DNA of 64,000 nucleotides. Source: Nostoc sp. FACHB-152. Lineage in GTDB: Bacteria > Cyanobacteriota > Cyanobacteriia > Cyanobacteriales > Nostocaceae. Shown piece by piece: positions 9,106-19,201 of this stretch. The stretch's first letter is position 1; each line of letters starts with the position of its first letter. Location: NCBI RefSeq assembly GCF_014697475.1, contig NZ_JACJRV010000029.1, positions 1 to 64,000 on the forward strand, in the 5' to 3' direction. Position numbers and translations under genes: made by a program. The notes under the pieces are model-generated. The model had not been told where the DNA came from. It saw only the letters and a program-made list of their open reading frames with translations, and did no database searches.

Positions 9106-9759
9106 ATGACAAAACCTGATCCCAATCGAGTTCTGCGCCGTTTACCCATAGTTGTCGGTGGGTTAGGCGCAATACTTTTGCTGATTAACCGTTTATTAAC
9201 ACCAGAACTTACAGAGTCTCAATCTCGTGGTGATGTGTTGGGTGTAATTTTAAGTGCTGTGTTAATTTTAACAGGTTTAATTTGGCAGCAAGTACAGCCG
9301 CGATCGCCTGATGCTGTCGAACTAATTGGGGAAGAAGGTTTTGTGCTGGCAGCCGAATTACCAGAAGCCGTGAAAACCGAACTAGCTTGGGCATCTCATT
9401 TGATATTAACTAACACAGTCACGCGATCGCTGATAGTGATATATCAAGGCCAAGTTTTGTTACGTCGCGGTATTCTGGGTTCTAAATCTGAAGTCGTACC
9501 TGGACCAATCTTAAAACGTGTATTAGAAAAGCAACAACCAGTTTATTTAGTTGCTTTAAACGTTTATCCCGGCAGAATTGAATTTGATTATTTACCCGAA
9601 AATACTCAAGGCGTAATTTGTCAACCCATTGGCAATCAAGGTGCAATGATTTTAGGAGCAAATGCGCCGAGAAGTTACACCAAACAAGATGAAAATTGGA
9701 TTGCTGGCATTGCTGATAAATTAGCGGTAACTCTCCAACAATTAGGAATAAAAGCTTAA
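9106..9759 (+). CDS. Cofactor assembly of complex C subunit B (CCB2/CCB4-like)
   Basis: A 217-residue protein with two N-terminal membrane helices ('LPIVVGGLGAILLLINRLL' near 13-31 and 'GVILSAVLILTGLIWQQV' near 46-63) followed by a soluble domain. This is the layout of CCB2/CCB4, the factors that attach heme c(i) to cytochrome b6 of the b6f complex. The soluble part includes 'RRGILG' and 'CQPIGNQGAMILGAN'. Expected in the thylakoid membrane. The intergenic space before it is filled with TGACAAATGAC-type repeats like those before rsmG. Confidence 0.8.
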   Translation: MTKPDPNRVLRRLPIVVGGLGAILLLINRLLTPELTESQSRGDVLGVILSAVLILTGLIWQQVQPRSPDAVELIGEEGFVLAAELPEAVKTELAWASHLILTNTVTRSLIVIYQGQVLLRRGILGSKSEVVPGPILKRVLEKQQPVYLVALNVYPGRIEFDYLPENTQGVICQPIGNQGAMILGANAPRSYTKQDENWIAGIADKLAVTLQQLGIKA

Positions 9760-9778
9760 TAATTAAAAATTAAAAATT

Positions 9779-10297
9779 ATGCTAATTATTTATTGGTTAT
9801 TAGTTGCCTTAATGGTTGTCGGAATTATCGGTGCTGTAGTGCCGGCAATTCCTGGGAGTAGTTTGATTTTAGCAGCAATTATTATTTGGGGACTTGTTAG
9901 TGGTTCTTTTGCAGCGATTAAGATACCGTTAATAATCACAGTGATTGTTTTGCTTTTAAGTGTCGGAGTTGATTTTTTAGCGAGTTACATAGGAGCAAAA
10001 CAAGCAGGTGCTAGTAAATGGGGACAAATTGGCGCAGTTGTCGGGTTAGTTTTAGGAATTTTAGGCTTATTACCAGCTTTACCCTTTGGTGGGCCATTAT
10101 TAGGAATGTTATTTGGGCCTTTAATAGGAGCAATTATTGGTGAATTTATTTACCGTCGAGAATTATGGCCAGCAGTCAAAGCCGGTATTGGAATTGTCGT
10201 TGGTACATTAGTTGGTAATTTGATTCAAGGTTTGTTAGCAGTTGCAGCCGTTGCAGTTTTTCTCGTCACAACTTGGCCGCAAATATATGGCGGATAG
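9779..10297 (+). CDS. DUF456 family membrane protein
   Basis: A 172-residue, very hydrophobic, Gly-rich protein with about five membrane helices and the DUF456 motifs 'IGAVVPAIPGSSLILAA', 'DFLASYIGAKQAGASKWGQIGAVVGL' and 'FGPLIGAIIGEFIY'. Function is unknown in the family. It follows the CCB gene by 19 bases, so the two are probably cotranscribed. Confidence 0.85.
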   Translation: MLIIYWLLVALMVVGIIGAVVPAIPGSSLILAAIIIWGLVSGSFAAIKIPLIITVIVLLLSVGVDFLASYIGAKQAGASKWGQIGAVVGLVLGILGLLPALPFGGPLLGMLFGPLIGAIIGEFIYRRELWPAVKAGIGIVVGTLVGNLIQGLLAVAAVAVFLVTTWPQIYGG

Positions 10298-10740
10298 CCT
10301 CAACTTAAACCCCAGAAAGCAAAGCTTAACTTTGAGAATCTTACTTATTTTTATCAGCTTGCTCAATACTCTGCTTAATTGCTTCTTCCGCTATCCGAAT
10401 ATTCTCTTCAATTGGTGTACGAAGCCATTACACTCACCATGTACACTTCTTGTTCTTCACTGCACATAGACCATCTGAGGCGATTGCTTTGAAGTAGAAG
10501 CACATCATCAATAGTGCAGTTAAGTTTCGAGAATCGGTTGTTGTCTCCGAAGCTGGCTTAATCTTGAAGGGGGGACTGAAAACCCAAAGAAAGCTCTATT
10601 TCCTGATTAATTCAGAATTTCTAGAGATTTTAAATGAGGTTAGTTCAGAAGAACCATTACCTGAAGCATTAATTTTTACCAGCTTAAAAGGAAAATTTAT
10701 AATGTGTTAAAATTATCTGATCAGTGGCAGTAAAATTACC
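10298..10740. pseudogene. Non-coding stretch with decayed coding remnants
   Basis: There is no intact gene here. On the minus strand, about 10512 to 10343, two reading frames can be joined only by a frameshift and end 'EEAIKQSIEQADKNK'. On the plus strand a 70-codon open stretch without a usable start ends at 10710, including 'KLYFLINSEFLEILNEV'. Both have coding-like composition, so I read them as remnants of two small genes. I cannot assign families. The remaining bases upstream of 10741 presumably carry the kinase promoter. Confidence 0.35.
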
Positions 10741-12528
10741 ATGAACGGTCAACTCTTGGACGGGCGTTATGAAATAGTTCAAGTCTTGGGCGAGGGGGCT
10801 TTTGGAAAAACGTTTTTGGCAAAAGATCTCAAGCGTCCCGGTCATCCCGAATGTGTGGTTAAACAACTGATCTACTCTAGTAATGACACACAAGCCTTAG
10901 AAGCAGTCCGGCGTTTATTTAAAGCCGAAGCAGAAACGCTCGAAAGATTAGGGCAACACGATCGCATCCCTACACTGTTAGCTGAATTTGAATATAATCA
11001 CGAGTTTTACTTAGTTCAGCAATTTATTCATGGTCATACTTTAAACCAAGAAATTTTACCTAATCAACCTTGGACAGAAGAACAAATTCTTAAGCTGTTA
11101 ACAGATATTTTGCCAATCTTAGCATTTGTCCACGGACAGGGTGTGATTCACAGGGATATTAAACCAGCTAATTTGATGAGACGCACCTCGGATGGTAATT
11201 TAGTGTTGATTGACTTTGGTGCAGTTAAAGAAATTGACTCTAAAATTTCCCAAATACAATCAGACCCCAGCGTTGCTATTGGCACAGCCGCATATATGCC
11301 TGTGGAACAATTTCAGGGGTTTCCCAAATTTAACAGTGATATCTATGCTTTGGGAATGATATGTATTCAAGCACTGTTGGGTGTAACCTCTAATCAGCTA
11401 ACAAAACTTATAGGTAATAGTATTACCAACACAAACCAAACCCCTTGGCGTAAACAGGCCAATATCAGCCCTGCGTTAGCAGACGTGATTGAAAAAATGG
11501 TGGTTTTTGATTGGCGACATCGCTACCAATCAGCAGTGGAGGTCTTGCATGATATTAGCGAAATTATTCAACAATCAGAAAATTTAACACCAGAACCTGT
11601 CTTAAGTTCTCAAAATATTGTTGTACCAAAGACTAAGCCAGCACTTCCTATAAAATTGCCACTTTTGTTAGGAATAGCAGGATTAATCATGGCTGGTGGT
11701 ATAGGTTTTATAGTTTATAATCAACTACCTCAGACTAAAGCTATAGGGTTTTTCCAACAAGGGCTGAAAAAGTTAGATGAAAAAGATAAACAAGGAGCAA
11801 TTCAAGCGTTAACCGAAGCAATCAACATATATCCTGAGTATGCTGAAGCTTATTATCAAAGGGCAAATGCTCAATTTCAGTCTGGTAACTATCAGCAAGC
11901 AGTAGAAGATGCAACTAAGTCCATTGAATTGAAAAGTAACTATGCAGAAGCTTTTACTCGTCGTTGCGCGGCTCATGTGCTTTTGCAAGCTCCTCAAAAA
12001 GCGGAAGAAGACTGCAATAAGGCTATTGACATCAACCCCAAGTATGGAGATGCCTATCTTAACCGTGCCAATGCTCGTCGCAACTTAGGCAATAAAAATG
12101 GAGCTTTAAATGATTTGAGCGAGTTAATCAACATTGCGCTCTCTGATCCACAAGCTTACATCAACCGAGGTGTGCTTTATATTGAACAGTTTAAAGATTA
12201 CGACAAAGCGATCGCTGATTTTAACCAAGCACTCCAACTAGCCAGCAACAAACCAGAAATTGCTGCTGTTGCTTATGATGGTCGAGGTAATGCCCTAGCT
12301 GCTCAACAAAAACTAAATGCAGCATTAGATGACTTTAACAAAGCTATAGAAAACAAAAAAGATTTTGCCCAAGCCTATTTTAACCGGGGACTTATCCATG
12401 TTCAATTGGATAATAAGCAACAGGCAATTGAAGATTTTCAGAGAGCTGATACACTTTGTAGTCAACAAGGACTGACGAATTGCTCTAAATTAGCACAATC
12501 TGCTATTGAACAGTTGCAAGAGCAATAG
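10741..12528 (+). CDS. Ser/Thr protein kinase with TPR repeats
   Basis: A 595-residue Hanks-type kinase. The glycine loop is 'GEGAFGKTF' (17-25), the ATP lysine is in 'CVVKQL' (Lys41), the catalytic loop is 'HRDIKPANLM' (137-146) and the metal motif is 'DFGAVKE' from residue 158. One membrane helix lies at about 303-325. The rest (about 330-590) is a chain of TPRs such as 'GAIQALTEAINIYPEYAEAYYQRANAQFQSGNY'. The kinase would face the cytoplasm with the TPR array across the membrane, a frequent cyanobacterial design. All catalytic residues are present. No substrate is evident from neighbours. Confidence 0.9.
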   Translation: MNGQLLDGRYEIVQVLGEGAFGKTFLAKDLKRPGHPECVVKQLIYSSNDTQALEAVRRLFKAEAETLERLGQHDRIPTLLAEFEYNHEFYLVQQFIHGHTLNQEILPNQPWTEEQILKLLTDILPILAFVHGQGVIHRDIKPANLMRRTSDGNLVLIDFGAVKEIDSKISQIQSDPSVAIGTAAYMPVEQFQGFPKFNSDIYALGMICIQALLGVTSNQLTKLIGNSITNTNQTPWRKQANISPALADVIEKMVVFDWRHRYQSAVEVLHDISEIIQQSENLTPEPVLSSQNIVVPKTKPALPIKLPLLLGIAGLIMAGGIGFIVYNQLPQTKAIGFFQQGLKKLDEKDKQGAIQALTEAINIYPEYAEAYYQRANAQFQSGNYQQAVEDATKSIELKSNYAEAFTRRCAAHVLLQAPQKAEEDCNKAIDINPKYGDAYLNRANARRNLGNKNGALNDLSELINIALSDPQAYINRGVLYIEQFKDYDKAIADFNQALQLASNKPEIAAVAYDGRGNALAAQQKLNAALDDFNKAIENKKDFAQAYFNRGLIHVQLDNKQQAIEDFQRADTLCSQQGLTNCSKLAQSAIEQLQEQ

Positions 12529-12566
12529 GCGTTATCCCAATTTTTTATGAGGCTGCATAGCATTCT

Positions 12567-12697
12567 ATCCCCCTTAGCCCACGCCAGTCACCTCAAGTCG
12601 GGAAACTCGCCCACGGTGCTGGCTGCCTTTATTAAAGGAAGCCACTGCGTTGCGGGGGTTCTCCCCGTTGTAGCAAGTGGCGTGGATTTAGGGGGAT
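12567..12697. repeat. Nested palindromic element between convergent genes
   Basis: Outer arms ATCCCCCTTAGCCCACGCC (from 12567) and GGCGTGGATTTAGGGGGAT (to 12697) are near complements. Inside sit two smaller hairpins: GCCAG/CTGGC (12583-12623) and GCCACT/AGTGGC (12641-12681), the second with a GGGG/CCCC core. This nested type is common in Nostoc-like genomes and would also act as a terminator between the kinase and the exoprotein gene. The core of the second hairpin recurs, reverse-complemented, at 44410-44452. Confidence 0.65.
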
Positions 12698-12724
12698 CGA
12701 GATATGTGCAACTTCACATTAAAT

Positions 12725-15700
12725 TTACCAGGGGCTACCAATCATAGTGAAGGATGCCCAGAAAAATGGATGTTTGAGATTCAACTGCTTGGCTTCTGTA
12801 GGAGTAACAGCAATTTTTTCTAATGGAATACTTAAACTATTGTTGTCAGTAATTAAGTTTTTACCATCTTGGTCTATGCCAACTGCACCGCTAATCATGG
12901 CTAATTGTGCTTGTCTGAGTGCTTCTACTTTAATGGGTTGTTTCTGTAACTGGCGATGAAACTCAGTCATTAGCCCTAAAGTTCCTGTATCTGAAACCTG
13001 CCACAAACTTGCGACCACAGATTTTACACCAGTTTTTACTGCTGACCCTGCCAACCCCAACTGAGAGTCTTCATCTCCATAAGCTGTTTGACAAGCACTT
13101 AAAATTAGCAAGTCTACTTGGGGATTATTCCAACCTAGCTTTCTCACATTATTTAAAGTTAACTTGCTATCGTACAGTTGGATATATGAGTTCAGAGGGT
13201 CGCCAGGAGTAAATACTGCGTGGGTTGCTAAATGAATAATTCCAAAGGGTTCTTTAGGGTTGCGTTCTTTTTCGAGACGCGGAAGGGTAAAGTCTTTGTT
13301 GATTAAAATTTTACCTCGCCCTTGCCAAACTTGATTGACGATGGTTTCCGCTTCTATAGGAGCAGCCAGCAATTCTGTGATTTGGTTACTATTATCTGGG
13401 CCTGGATCAAAAGTTTCCGCTCCCATTGCTAAAACTTCTAAATTCTTAGAAGGAACATACTTCGGATTGATGAGACTGAAAGTAGGGATTATCGTCACAC
13501 CGTACTTCTGAATCAAAAACTTTTCTTGCTCATCCATGAGTGCAGCTATGGGTAGCGATCGCAAACTTGCATCACGCATCACAAACATCAAGTTGTCAAT
13601 GCCTTGATTTTTTAACTCTACTTCTATGGGAGAAATTAACCATTTATACAGTTGTTGCGCTGATTGTTTGTAGCTAGTGGACTTCAGTTTTTGCAGATCA
13701 GGAGGAGAGTCCAAATCTTCTTTAAGAGAAACTTCCTGATAAAATTTATCAGCTATTTTTTTGAAATTGCCGCGAGTCACACCAGGTACTTGATGACGAA
13801 TAAGTTGGCCATCAGGAGAAACCATAAGCAACACTAAAGGGTCGCTATCTTTGATATCTTCCTTGGGTTTAGCAGTATTAAGTGTGTAACTTTCGCTACT
13901 AAATTCCACATAAACTAGCCCTGTTTTAATCCGAGTTTTATTTTGAATTTCTTTCAGATCAGCAATAATCTCTTGTTGCGATTTTCTTCTGACTCTACCT
14001 AGGTTGAGTTTTTGTTCAAACAGGCTCGTTTCAGTATCTTCTATGTTGACAATAGCTGATGCTACTGGAGAAGGAGTGTTATTGATGACGACTTGATTAG
14101 GCAGTTGTTCATCCTTTCCTGGTACTACCTGTCCTTGAGTGATAATTTGAATATTGCCTCTATTTTGAATACTGCCTATGGTTTCGCTATTAGTAAACCC
14201 TCGCAGAGGATCAATGAAATTTGCCTCGGTAGTAATTCTAGCAGCAGTACCGTTGGTTTTAGGGTCACCTATAGAGAATGGAATGGTACTATCACCACCG
14301 TGATCTATTTTGACAGTACCGCCATTACCAAACACTCCTCCAATAGTCGAAATACTTGCAGCAGGTGAATCTTTAGCATTAAACTGACCTTCAGCACGGA
14401 AGAATCCGTTGGTTTTAATATCTACGTCACCGCCGAAGTTTCTTCCTTCGGCATTGATCGATTGCACTACAATAGAGTCGCGGAAATCATTAATATTTTT
14501 ATATTTATCTCTTGGAGTTTGAACCGTTATTGTTACATTACCTCCGTTCCCCTGCCTAGAACTACTATTAATCTCTCCAGCCTGAATTTTTACTGGATTC
14601 TCTCCGCCCGATTGAAGAGTGATATTACCGCCATTATTAGTTCTATCATTATTATTAGAATCTAATTTTTTAGTTGTAATATTGCCATTTTGACTAGTAA
14701 CAGTAATGTCCCCTCCTTGCGTAATTAAATCGCCGGTTGTGACTGTGTTATTAGCAGCCAGAGAGATATTACCAGTAGTGTTGATATTGTTAGCAGCAGT
14801 ATTGCCAGCACTAGTATTTAATGTTTGAGTCGTAATATTGCCATTTTGACTAGTAACAGTAATGTCTCCTCCTTGCGTAATTAAATTGCTGGTTGTGACT
14901 GTGTTATTAGCAGCCAGAGAGATATTACCAGTAGTGTTGATATTGTTAGCAGCAATATTGGCAGCATTAGTATTTAAACTATTTAATCTTGTAGTTCCAC
15001 CTATCTCATTTCTAAAGGAAACGTTTCCTCGGGTATTTACTGTTAAATCGCTACTACCGTTAATTGTGTTGTTAAAGTCAATGTTATTACCAGCACTCAA
15101 GGTAGCGTTACCAGTTAGCTGAATCTGACTATTAAAGGTTTGATTCCCTGTGGTGGTGATGTTGTTGGCAATGTTGGTGTTGGCGGATGTGACAGTTAAG
15201 CCTGTTAATGGAGTTGTATTCCCAATAGCACCACCTAAAGTAATGTTACCTGTGCCTGCGTTCAAGGTTAAGTTGCTTGCACCATTGACTGTGTTGCTAA
15301 AGTTGATATTTCCAGCAGCAGACCCAGTAGTGATATTTGTGGCACCATTAGCCAAGTTAACAGACCCTGTGAAACTAATATTGCCGGCGGTGTCATTACT
15401 ATCGGAGTCGGAATTTACATTTCCAGGATTAATTTGTCCACTGCTGCTAGTAACACTGATATCACCACTTTGTGTCTCAATATTACCAGTAGTGATATTT
15501 TGATTTGCTAGTAGAGTGATTGAAGCGTTGTCTATACCGAAGATATTTCCGGCAGTGATGCTTCCTGCACCTGCTGTTGCTTGAATTGTCACTGGATCTT
15601 GGAATGTGACTGGGTTAGTAACTGTAATCGCACCACTGCCATCATTACGCCCAATGGTGATGGAACTAAAGCCATCTGTTAAGGCAGACAGTTCACTGCT

Positions 15701-18700
15701 AGTCAGGTCTAAAGTGGTTGTACTGCTACTATCACTAGCTGCACCTATAGCCATGTTAAGGCTAGGTGTCGATGGTTGTAATACTAAGTTGCCAGTGCCT
15801 GTGATGGAGTTAGTTCCACCATTGAAGTTGATTTCATCTGCTGTCAGTATCAGGTTGTTAGTACCTGCGTTCACATTATTAAAAGTGATCTCTCCTGTGC
15901 CTGCGTTGACTGTGAAATCGCTATTAGTGGCTATAACTTGGTTATCAAAAGTGATGTTGTTGTTGGTCGTGGTGAAGGTTTTGGCATTTGCACCTGTGAG
16001 ATTGACTTGACCACTATATTGTTGAGTGCCTGTGGTGGTGATGTTGTTAGGAATATTGAGATCGTTGGCGGCTGTGACAGTCAAGCCTGTTAATGCAGTT
16101 GTGTTACCAACAGCCCCACCTAAAGTGATATTACTGCCACTCAGAGTTAAATTTCTAGCTCCATTGATGGTGTGTATCGGTTCAAAATTAATGTTGCCAC
16201 TGCCTGCATTAATTTCGGTGTCAGCAATCAAGTTGACATTACCATTGAGGGTGATGTTGTTATTGTTAGTGCTAATTGTGCCTTGAGTATTGAGTTGACC
16301 TTCGGGCGATTGAATCGTGATGGGGTGGAAGAAGTTAATGGGGTTGATATTAAAAATCCCACTGCTATTGTCACGTCCAATGGTGATGGAACTAAAGCCT
16401 TCTACAGGAGATTCACTTCTCGGTTGTAAGGCAGACAGTTTACTGCTAGTCAGGTCTAAAGTGCTTGTACCACTATCACTAGCTGCGCCTATAGCCACGT
16501 TAAGGCTAGGTGTCGATGGTTGTAATACTAAGTTGCCAGTGCCTGTGACTGAGTTATTTCCGCCATTGAAGTTGATTTCATCTGCTGTCAGTGTCAGGTT
16601 GTTAGTACCTGCGTTCACATTATTAAAAGTGATCTCTCCTGTGCCTGCGTTGACTGTGAAATCGCTATTAGTGGCTATAACTTGGTTAGCGAAAGTGATA
16701 TCGTTGTTGGTCGTGGTGAAGGTTTTGGCATTTGTACCTGTGAGGTTGACCTGAGAGTTAAATTGTTGAGTACCTGTGGTGTTGATGTTGTTGCCAACAT
16801 TTATGGTTCCGGTACCTGCGTTCAAGGTCAGACCACCTGCGCCAGTTACTTGGTTAGCGAAAGTGATGTTGTTGTTGGTCGTGGTGAAGGTTTTGGTATT
16901 TGTACCTGTGAGGTTGACCTGAGAGTTAAATTGTTGAGTACCTGTGGTGTTGATGTTGTTGCCAACGTTGGTGTTGGCGGCTGTGACACTCAAGCCTGTT
17001 AATGCAGTTGTGTTACCAACAGCACCACTTAAGGTAATGTCGCCTGTGCCTGCGTTCAGGTTTAAGTTGCTTGCACCATTGACTGTGCTACTGAAGCCAA
17101 TATCGTTGTTGGTCGTGGTGAAGGTTTTGGCATTTGTGCCTGTGAGGTTGACTTGACCAGTATATTGTTGAGTACCTGTGGTGGTGATGTTATTGCCAAC
17201 GTTGGTGTTGGCGGCTGTAACAGTTAAGCCTGTTAATTGCGTTGTGTTACCAACAGCAGTGCCTAAGGTAATGTTTCCTGTGCCTGCGTTCAAGGTTAAG
17301 TTGCTTGCACCATTAAGTGTGTTGCTAAAACTGATATCTCCAGCACCAGACCCAGTGGTAATATTTGTGGCACCATTAGCCAGGTTAACAGGGCCTGTGA
17401 AAGTAATATTACCGCCAGCATTACCAGAGGAATCAATACTATTGGCAATAGTAATGCTGCCACCTGTTGTGCTAAGAGAAATTGCTCCTCCATTATTGGT
17501 GCCAATGGCAGAAGAATTTAAATTACCTGTAGTTATGTTACCTGTAGCTGAAAAACTTATAGGGCCTCCATTAATACCAGCTGTTGTCGATGAGGTATTA
17601 ATATTGCCTACCTGAATACTTCCAGGTGGTAGTAAAGGAGTTCCTGGTGTTGTAAAGTTAGTTCCTGCTTGGTTGGAAGGAAAATTTACAGGAGTAACTG
17701 AAGCTAAACCAGCCCGTAAAATTACAGCTTGACTGGTTGTTAAGGCTGTAAAATCTGGGTCGGTATTTGGAATACTACCGCTAGTATCTGGTGAAGTAAT
17801 GGTAATATTTCCACCGGTAATACTTGCTGTTGTCTCTACTTTGAGTGCTGCACCAGTGTAGTTACCAAATGTAACATCTCCATTGGCTCTGATAATCGGA
17901 TCGTATAAACTAACAAAATTACCAGGTTCACCTGACAAATTTAAAATTTTAAACTGCCCACCACTAGCAAAGTGAGCATCGCCAGAAATAATCCCATCAC
18001 TGACTAAACTCAAATTATTGCTGCTGACAAAGGGTGTCGGTGGATGATTCAGGGCTAGGATATCGATGCCTTGATTGCCTTGAATGTAGAGGTTGCTGCC
18101 TGATTGTGCAAGGAAGGGATTTGTTGCAGTATCGCGCACACGCACTGTATCTCTAGCTAAGAGGTTTAAATCTCCTTTTGTGTTGAGTTGACTTGCTGGC
18201 AATGTTAAATTGTGGGCGGCTGATAGGGTAGCACTACCTGCTGTTATTCCGGTTGCGACTACATCGCCAGAATTGATGGGGAGACCAGTATTTGTTAACT
18301 GTACTTGTTGGTTGCTATTAACTGTCAAACCACCAGTATTTTCTAAATCAACATTAATTAATAACTTGGGCAAGGTGGCAACTGAGATATTTCCAGATGC
18401 AGAGGCGTTGGTAGGAATTTCTAAACTCAGGAGGTTTCCTGATTGGCTAATGCGTAATAAGTTTTCACCAGGAACGGCTGCAATGGTGATATTTCCACCT
18501 GGTGCTGATAATTGTCCAGTGCTAACTACTGTACCACCGATTAATCTTAAGTTAGCTTCATTAGCTACCGCCAAATTACCAAAGTTGACGATGCTTCCTG
18601 GTTGAGATGTATTGAAATTAAAGCTTGTCGGTGTGCCTACTAATGTGGCGTAGTTATTGTCTGCCAGCGCATGAAACCAATTTGTACCAAAGCCTATACT

Positions 18701-19138
18701 ATTGGCTGTGCTGGCAACAAAGTCTGCGGGTAAGTTTAAACTGGCATTAGGGCCAAAGACGAAGCCAGATGGGTTGAGGAGAAAGAGGTTGGAGTTTCCA
18801 CCGGAGACTTGAATTAATCCGTTAATCATGGAAGGATCTCCACCCTTTATCCGCCCTAAAATATTTTTGATGTTGGGATTAGATAAAAAGTTGGCTATTT
18901 GGTTGGTATCTAAACCAAATTTTTGGAAGCTATGAAAGAGGTTGATCTGATCTGCGGAAAGGGTACCACCACTAATATCAATCCGGTTTCCATTGGTGTT
19001 GATGATAGTGTTTGTGTCGTTATTCGGAGTAGGGGTAATTGACTGTGCTTGTACAGGGAGGATGGGGTAAACTCCACCGTAGGCGATCGCACCACTCGTA
19101 ATCAGTACTAATATTTTTTTTATACCGCAGAAGTTCAT
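12725..19138 (-). CDS. Two-partner-secretion exoprotein (TpsA-like) with C-terminal CHAT peptidase domain
   Basis: A 2137-residue exoprotein. Residues 1-32 are a signal peptide (…V-Q-A-Q). Residues about 33-260 are the filamentous-hemagglutinin TPS domain, with 'LFLLNPSGFVFGPNASLNLPADF' (in two parts) as its hallmark. Then come roughly 1300 residues of Gly/Asn/Thr-rich beta-helix repeats of the type 'NLTLNAGTGNITLGG'. The C-terminal about 400 residues are a CHAT domain: catalytic His1973 in 'HLATHAVF', Cys2016 in 'ILSACQTAYG', and 'GLAGSAVKTGVKSVVASLW'. CHAT proteins are caspase/separase-like cysteine peptidases. The likely exporter is the TpsB protein encoded at 20885-22693. Secretion of an intact peptidase domain is inferred. 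Confidence 0.9.
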   Translation of the reverse strand: MNFCGIKKILVLITSGAIAYGGVYPILPVQAQSITPTPNNDTNTIINTNGNRIDISGGTLSADQINLFHSFQKFGLDTNQIANFLSNPNIKNILGRIKGGDPSMINGLIQVSGGNSNLFLLNPSGFVFGPNASLNLPADFVASTANSIGFGTNWFHALADNNYATLVGTPTSFNFNTSQPGSIVNFGNLAVANEANLRLIGGTVVSTGQLSAPGGNITIAAVPGENLLRISQSGNLLSLEIPTNASASGNISVATLPKLLINVDLENTGGLTVNSNQQVQLTNTGLPINSGDVVATGITAGSATLSAAHNLTLPASQLNTKGDLNLLARDTVRVRDTATNPFLAQSGSNLYIQGNQGIDILALNHPPTPFVSSNNLSLVSDGIISGDAHFASGGQFKILNLSGEPGNFVSLYDPIIRANGDVTFGNYTGAALKVETTASITGGNITITSPDTSGSIPNTDPDFTALTTSQAVILRAGLASVTPVNFPSNQAGTNFTTPGTPLLPPGSIQVGNINTSSTTAGINGGPISFSATGNITTGNLNSSAIGTNNGGAISLSTTGGSITIANSIDSSGNAGGNITFTGPVNLANGATNITTGSGAGDISFSNTLNGASNLTLNAGTGNITLGTAVGNTTQLTGLTVTAANTNVGNNITTTGTQQYTGQVNLTGTNAKTFTTTNNDIGFSSTVNGASNLNLNAGTGDITLSGAVGNTTALTGLSVTAANTNVGNNINTTGTQQFNSQVNLTGTNTKTFTTTNNNITFANQVTGAGGLTLNAGTGTINVGNNINTTGTQQFNSQVNLTGTNAKTFTTTNNDITFANQVIATNSDFTVNAGTGEITFNNVNAGTNNLTLTADEINFNGGNNSVTGTGNLVLQPSTPSLNVAIGAASDSGTSTLDLTSSKLSALQPRSESPVEGFSSITIGRDNSSGIFNINPINFFHPITIQSPEGQLNTQGTISTNNNNITLNGNVNLIADTEINAGSGNINFEPIHTINGARNLTLSGSNITLGGAVGNTTALTGLTVTAANDLNIPNNITTTGTQQYSGQVNLTGANAKTFTTTNNNITFDNQVIATNSDFTVNAGTGEITFNNVNAGTNNLILTADEINFNGGTNSITGTGNLVLQPSTPSLNMAIGAASDSSSTTTLDLTSSELSALTDGFSSITIGRNDGSGAITVTNPVTFQDPVTIQATAGAGSITAGNIFGIDNASITLLANQNITTGNIETQSGDISVTSSSGQINPGNVNSDSDSNDTAGNISFTGSVNLANGATNITTGSAAGNINFSNTVNGASNLTLNAGTGNITLGGAIGNTTPLTGLTVTSANTNIANNITTTGNQTFNSQIQLTGNATLSAGNNIDFNNTINGSSDLTVNTRGNVSFRNEIGGTTRLNSLNTNAANIAANNINTTGNISLAANNTVTTSNLITQGGDITVTSQNGNITTQTLNTSAGNTAANNINTTGNISLAANNTVTTGDLITQGGDITVTSQNGNITTKKLDSNNNDRTNNGGNITLQSGGENPVKIQAGEINSSSRQGNGGNVTITVQTPRDKYKNINDFRDSIVVQSINAEGRNFGGDVDIKTNGFFRAEGQFNAKDSPAASISTIGGVFGNGGTVKIDHGGDSTIPFSIGDPKTNGTAARITTEANFIDPLRGFTNSETIGSIQNRGNIQIITQGQVVPGKDEQLPNQVVINNTPSPVASAIVNIEDTETSLFEQKLNLGRVRRKSQQEIIADLKEIQNKTRIKTGLVYVEFSSESYTLNTAKPKEDIKDSDPLVLLMVSPDGQLIRHQVPGVTRGNFKKIADKFYQEVSLKEDLDSPPDLQKLKSTSYKQSAQQLYKWLISPIEVELKNQGIDNLMFVMRDASLRSLPIAALMDEQEKFLIQKYGVTIIPTFSLINPKYVPSKNLEVLAMGAETFDPGPDNSNQITELLAAPIEAETIVNQVWQGRGKILINKDFTLPRLEKERNPKEPFGIIHLATHAVFTPGDPLNSYIQLYDSKLTLNNVRKLGWNNPQVDLLILSACQTAYGDEDSQLGLAGSAVKTGVKSVVASLWQVSDTGTLGLMTEFHRQLQKQPIKVEALRQAQLAMISGAVGIDQDGKNLITDNNSLSIPLEKIAVTPTEAKQLNLKHPFFWASFTMIGSPW
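15630..16745. repeat. Internal 744-bp-offset duplication in the exoprotein gene
   Basis: About 370 bases near 15630-16000 recur at about 16365-16745 with an offset of 744 bases (for example GTTGATTTCATC at 15827 and 16571) and about a dozen differences plus one short insertion. It duplicates part of the beta-helix. Shorter 'TTGAGTACCTGTGGTGTTG'-like units recur through 14.7-17.4 kb. Confidence 0.75.
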
Positions 19139-19168
19139 AACATTCCTTTAATCAAATTGCAGTGCAAA

Positions 19169-19201
19169 ACCTCCCCCGAAATAACTTATGGGGGAGTTTT
19201 T
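19169..19201. terminator. Hairpin CTCCCCC/GGGGGAG with T-run
   Basis: CTCCCCC (19171-19177) pairs with GGGGGAG (19190-19196), followed on the plus strand by TTTTT and on the minus strand by a shorter T-run. It lies between the end of the trypsin-like gene (19385) and the start of the exoprotein gene (19138), both on the minus strand. It may therefore end the first transcript or attenuate read-through into the exoprotein. Confidence 0.55.

Noticed and set aside
14093-17615. Many plus-strand open frames of 60-145 codons opposite the exoprotein gene
   Set aside because: They are shadows of the repetitive Gly/Asn/Thr codons of the minus-strand gene; their translations are Val/Leu-rich repeats with no family features.
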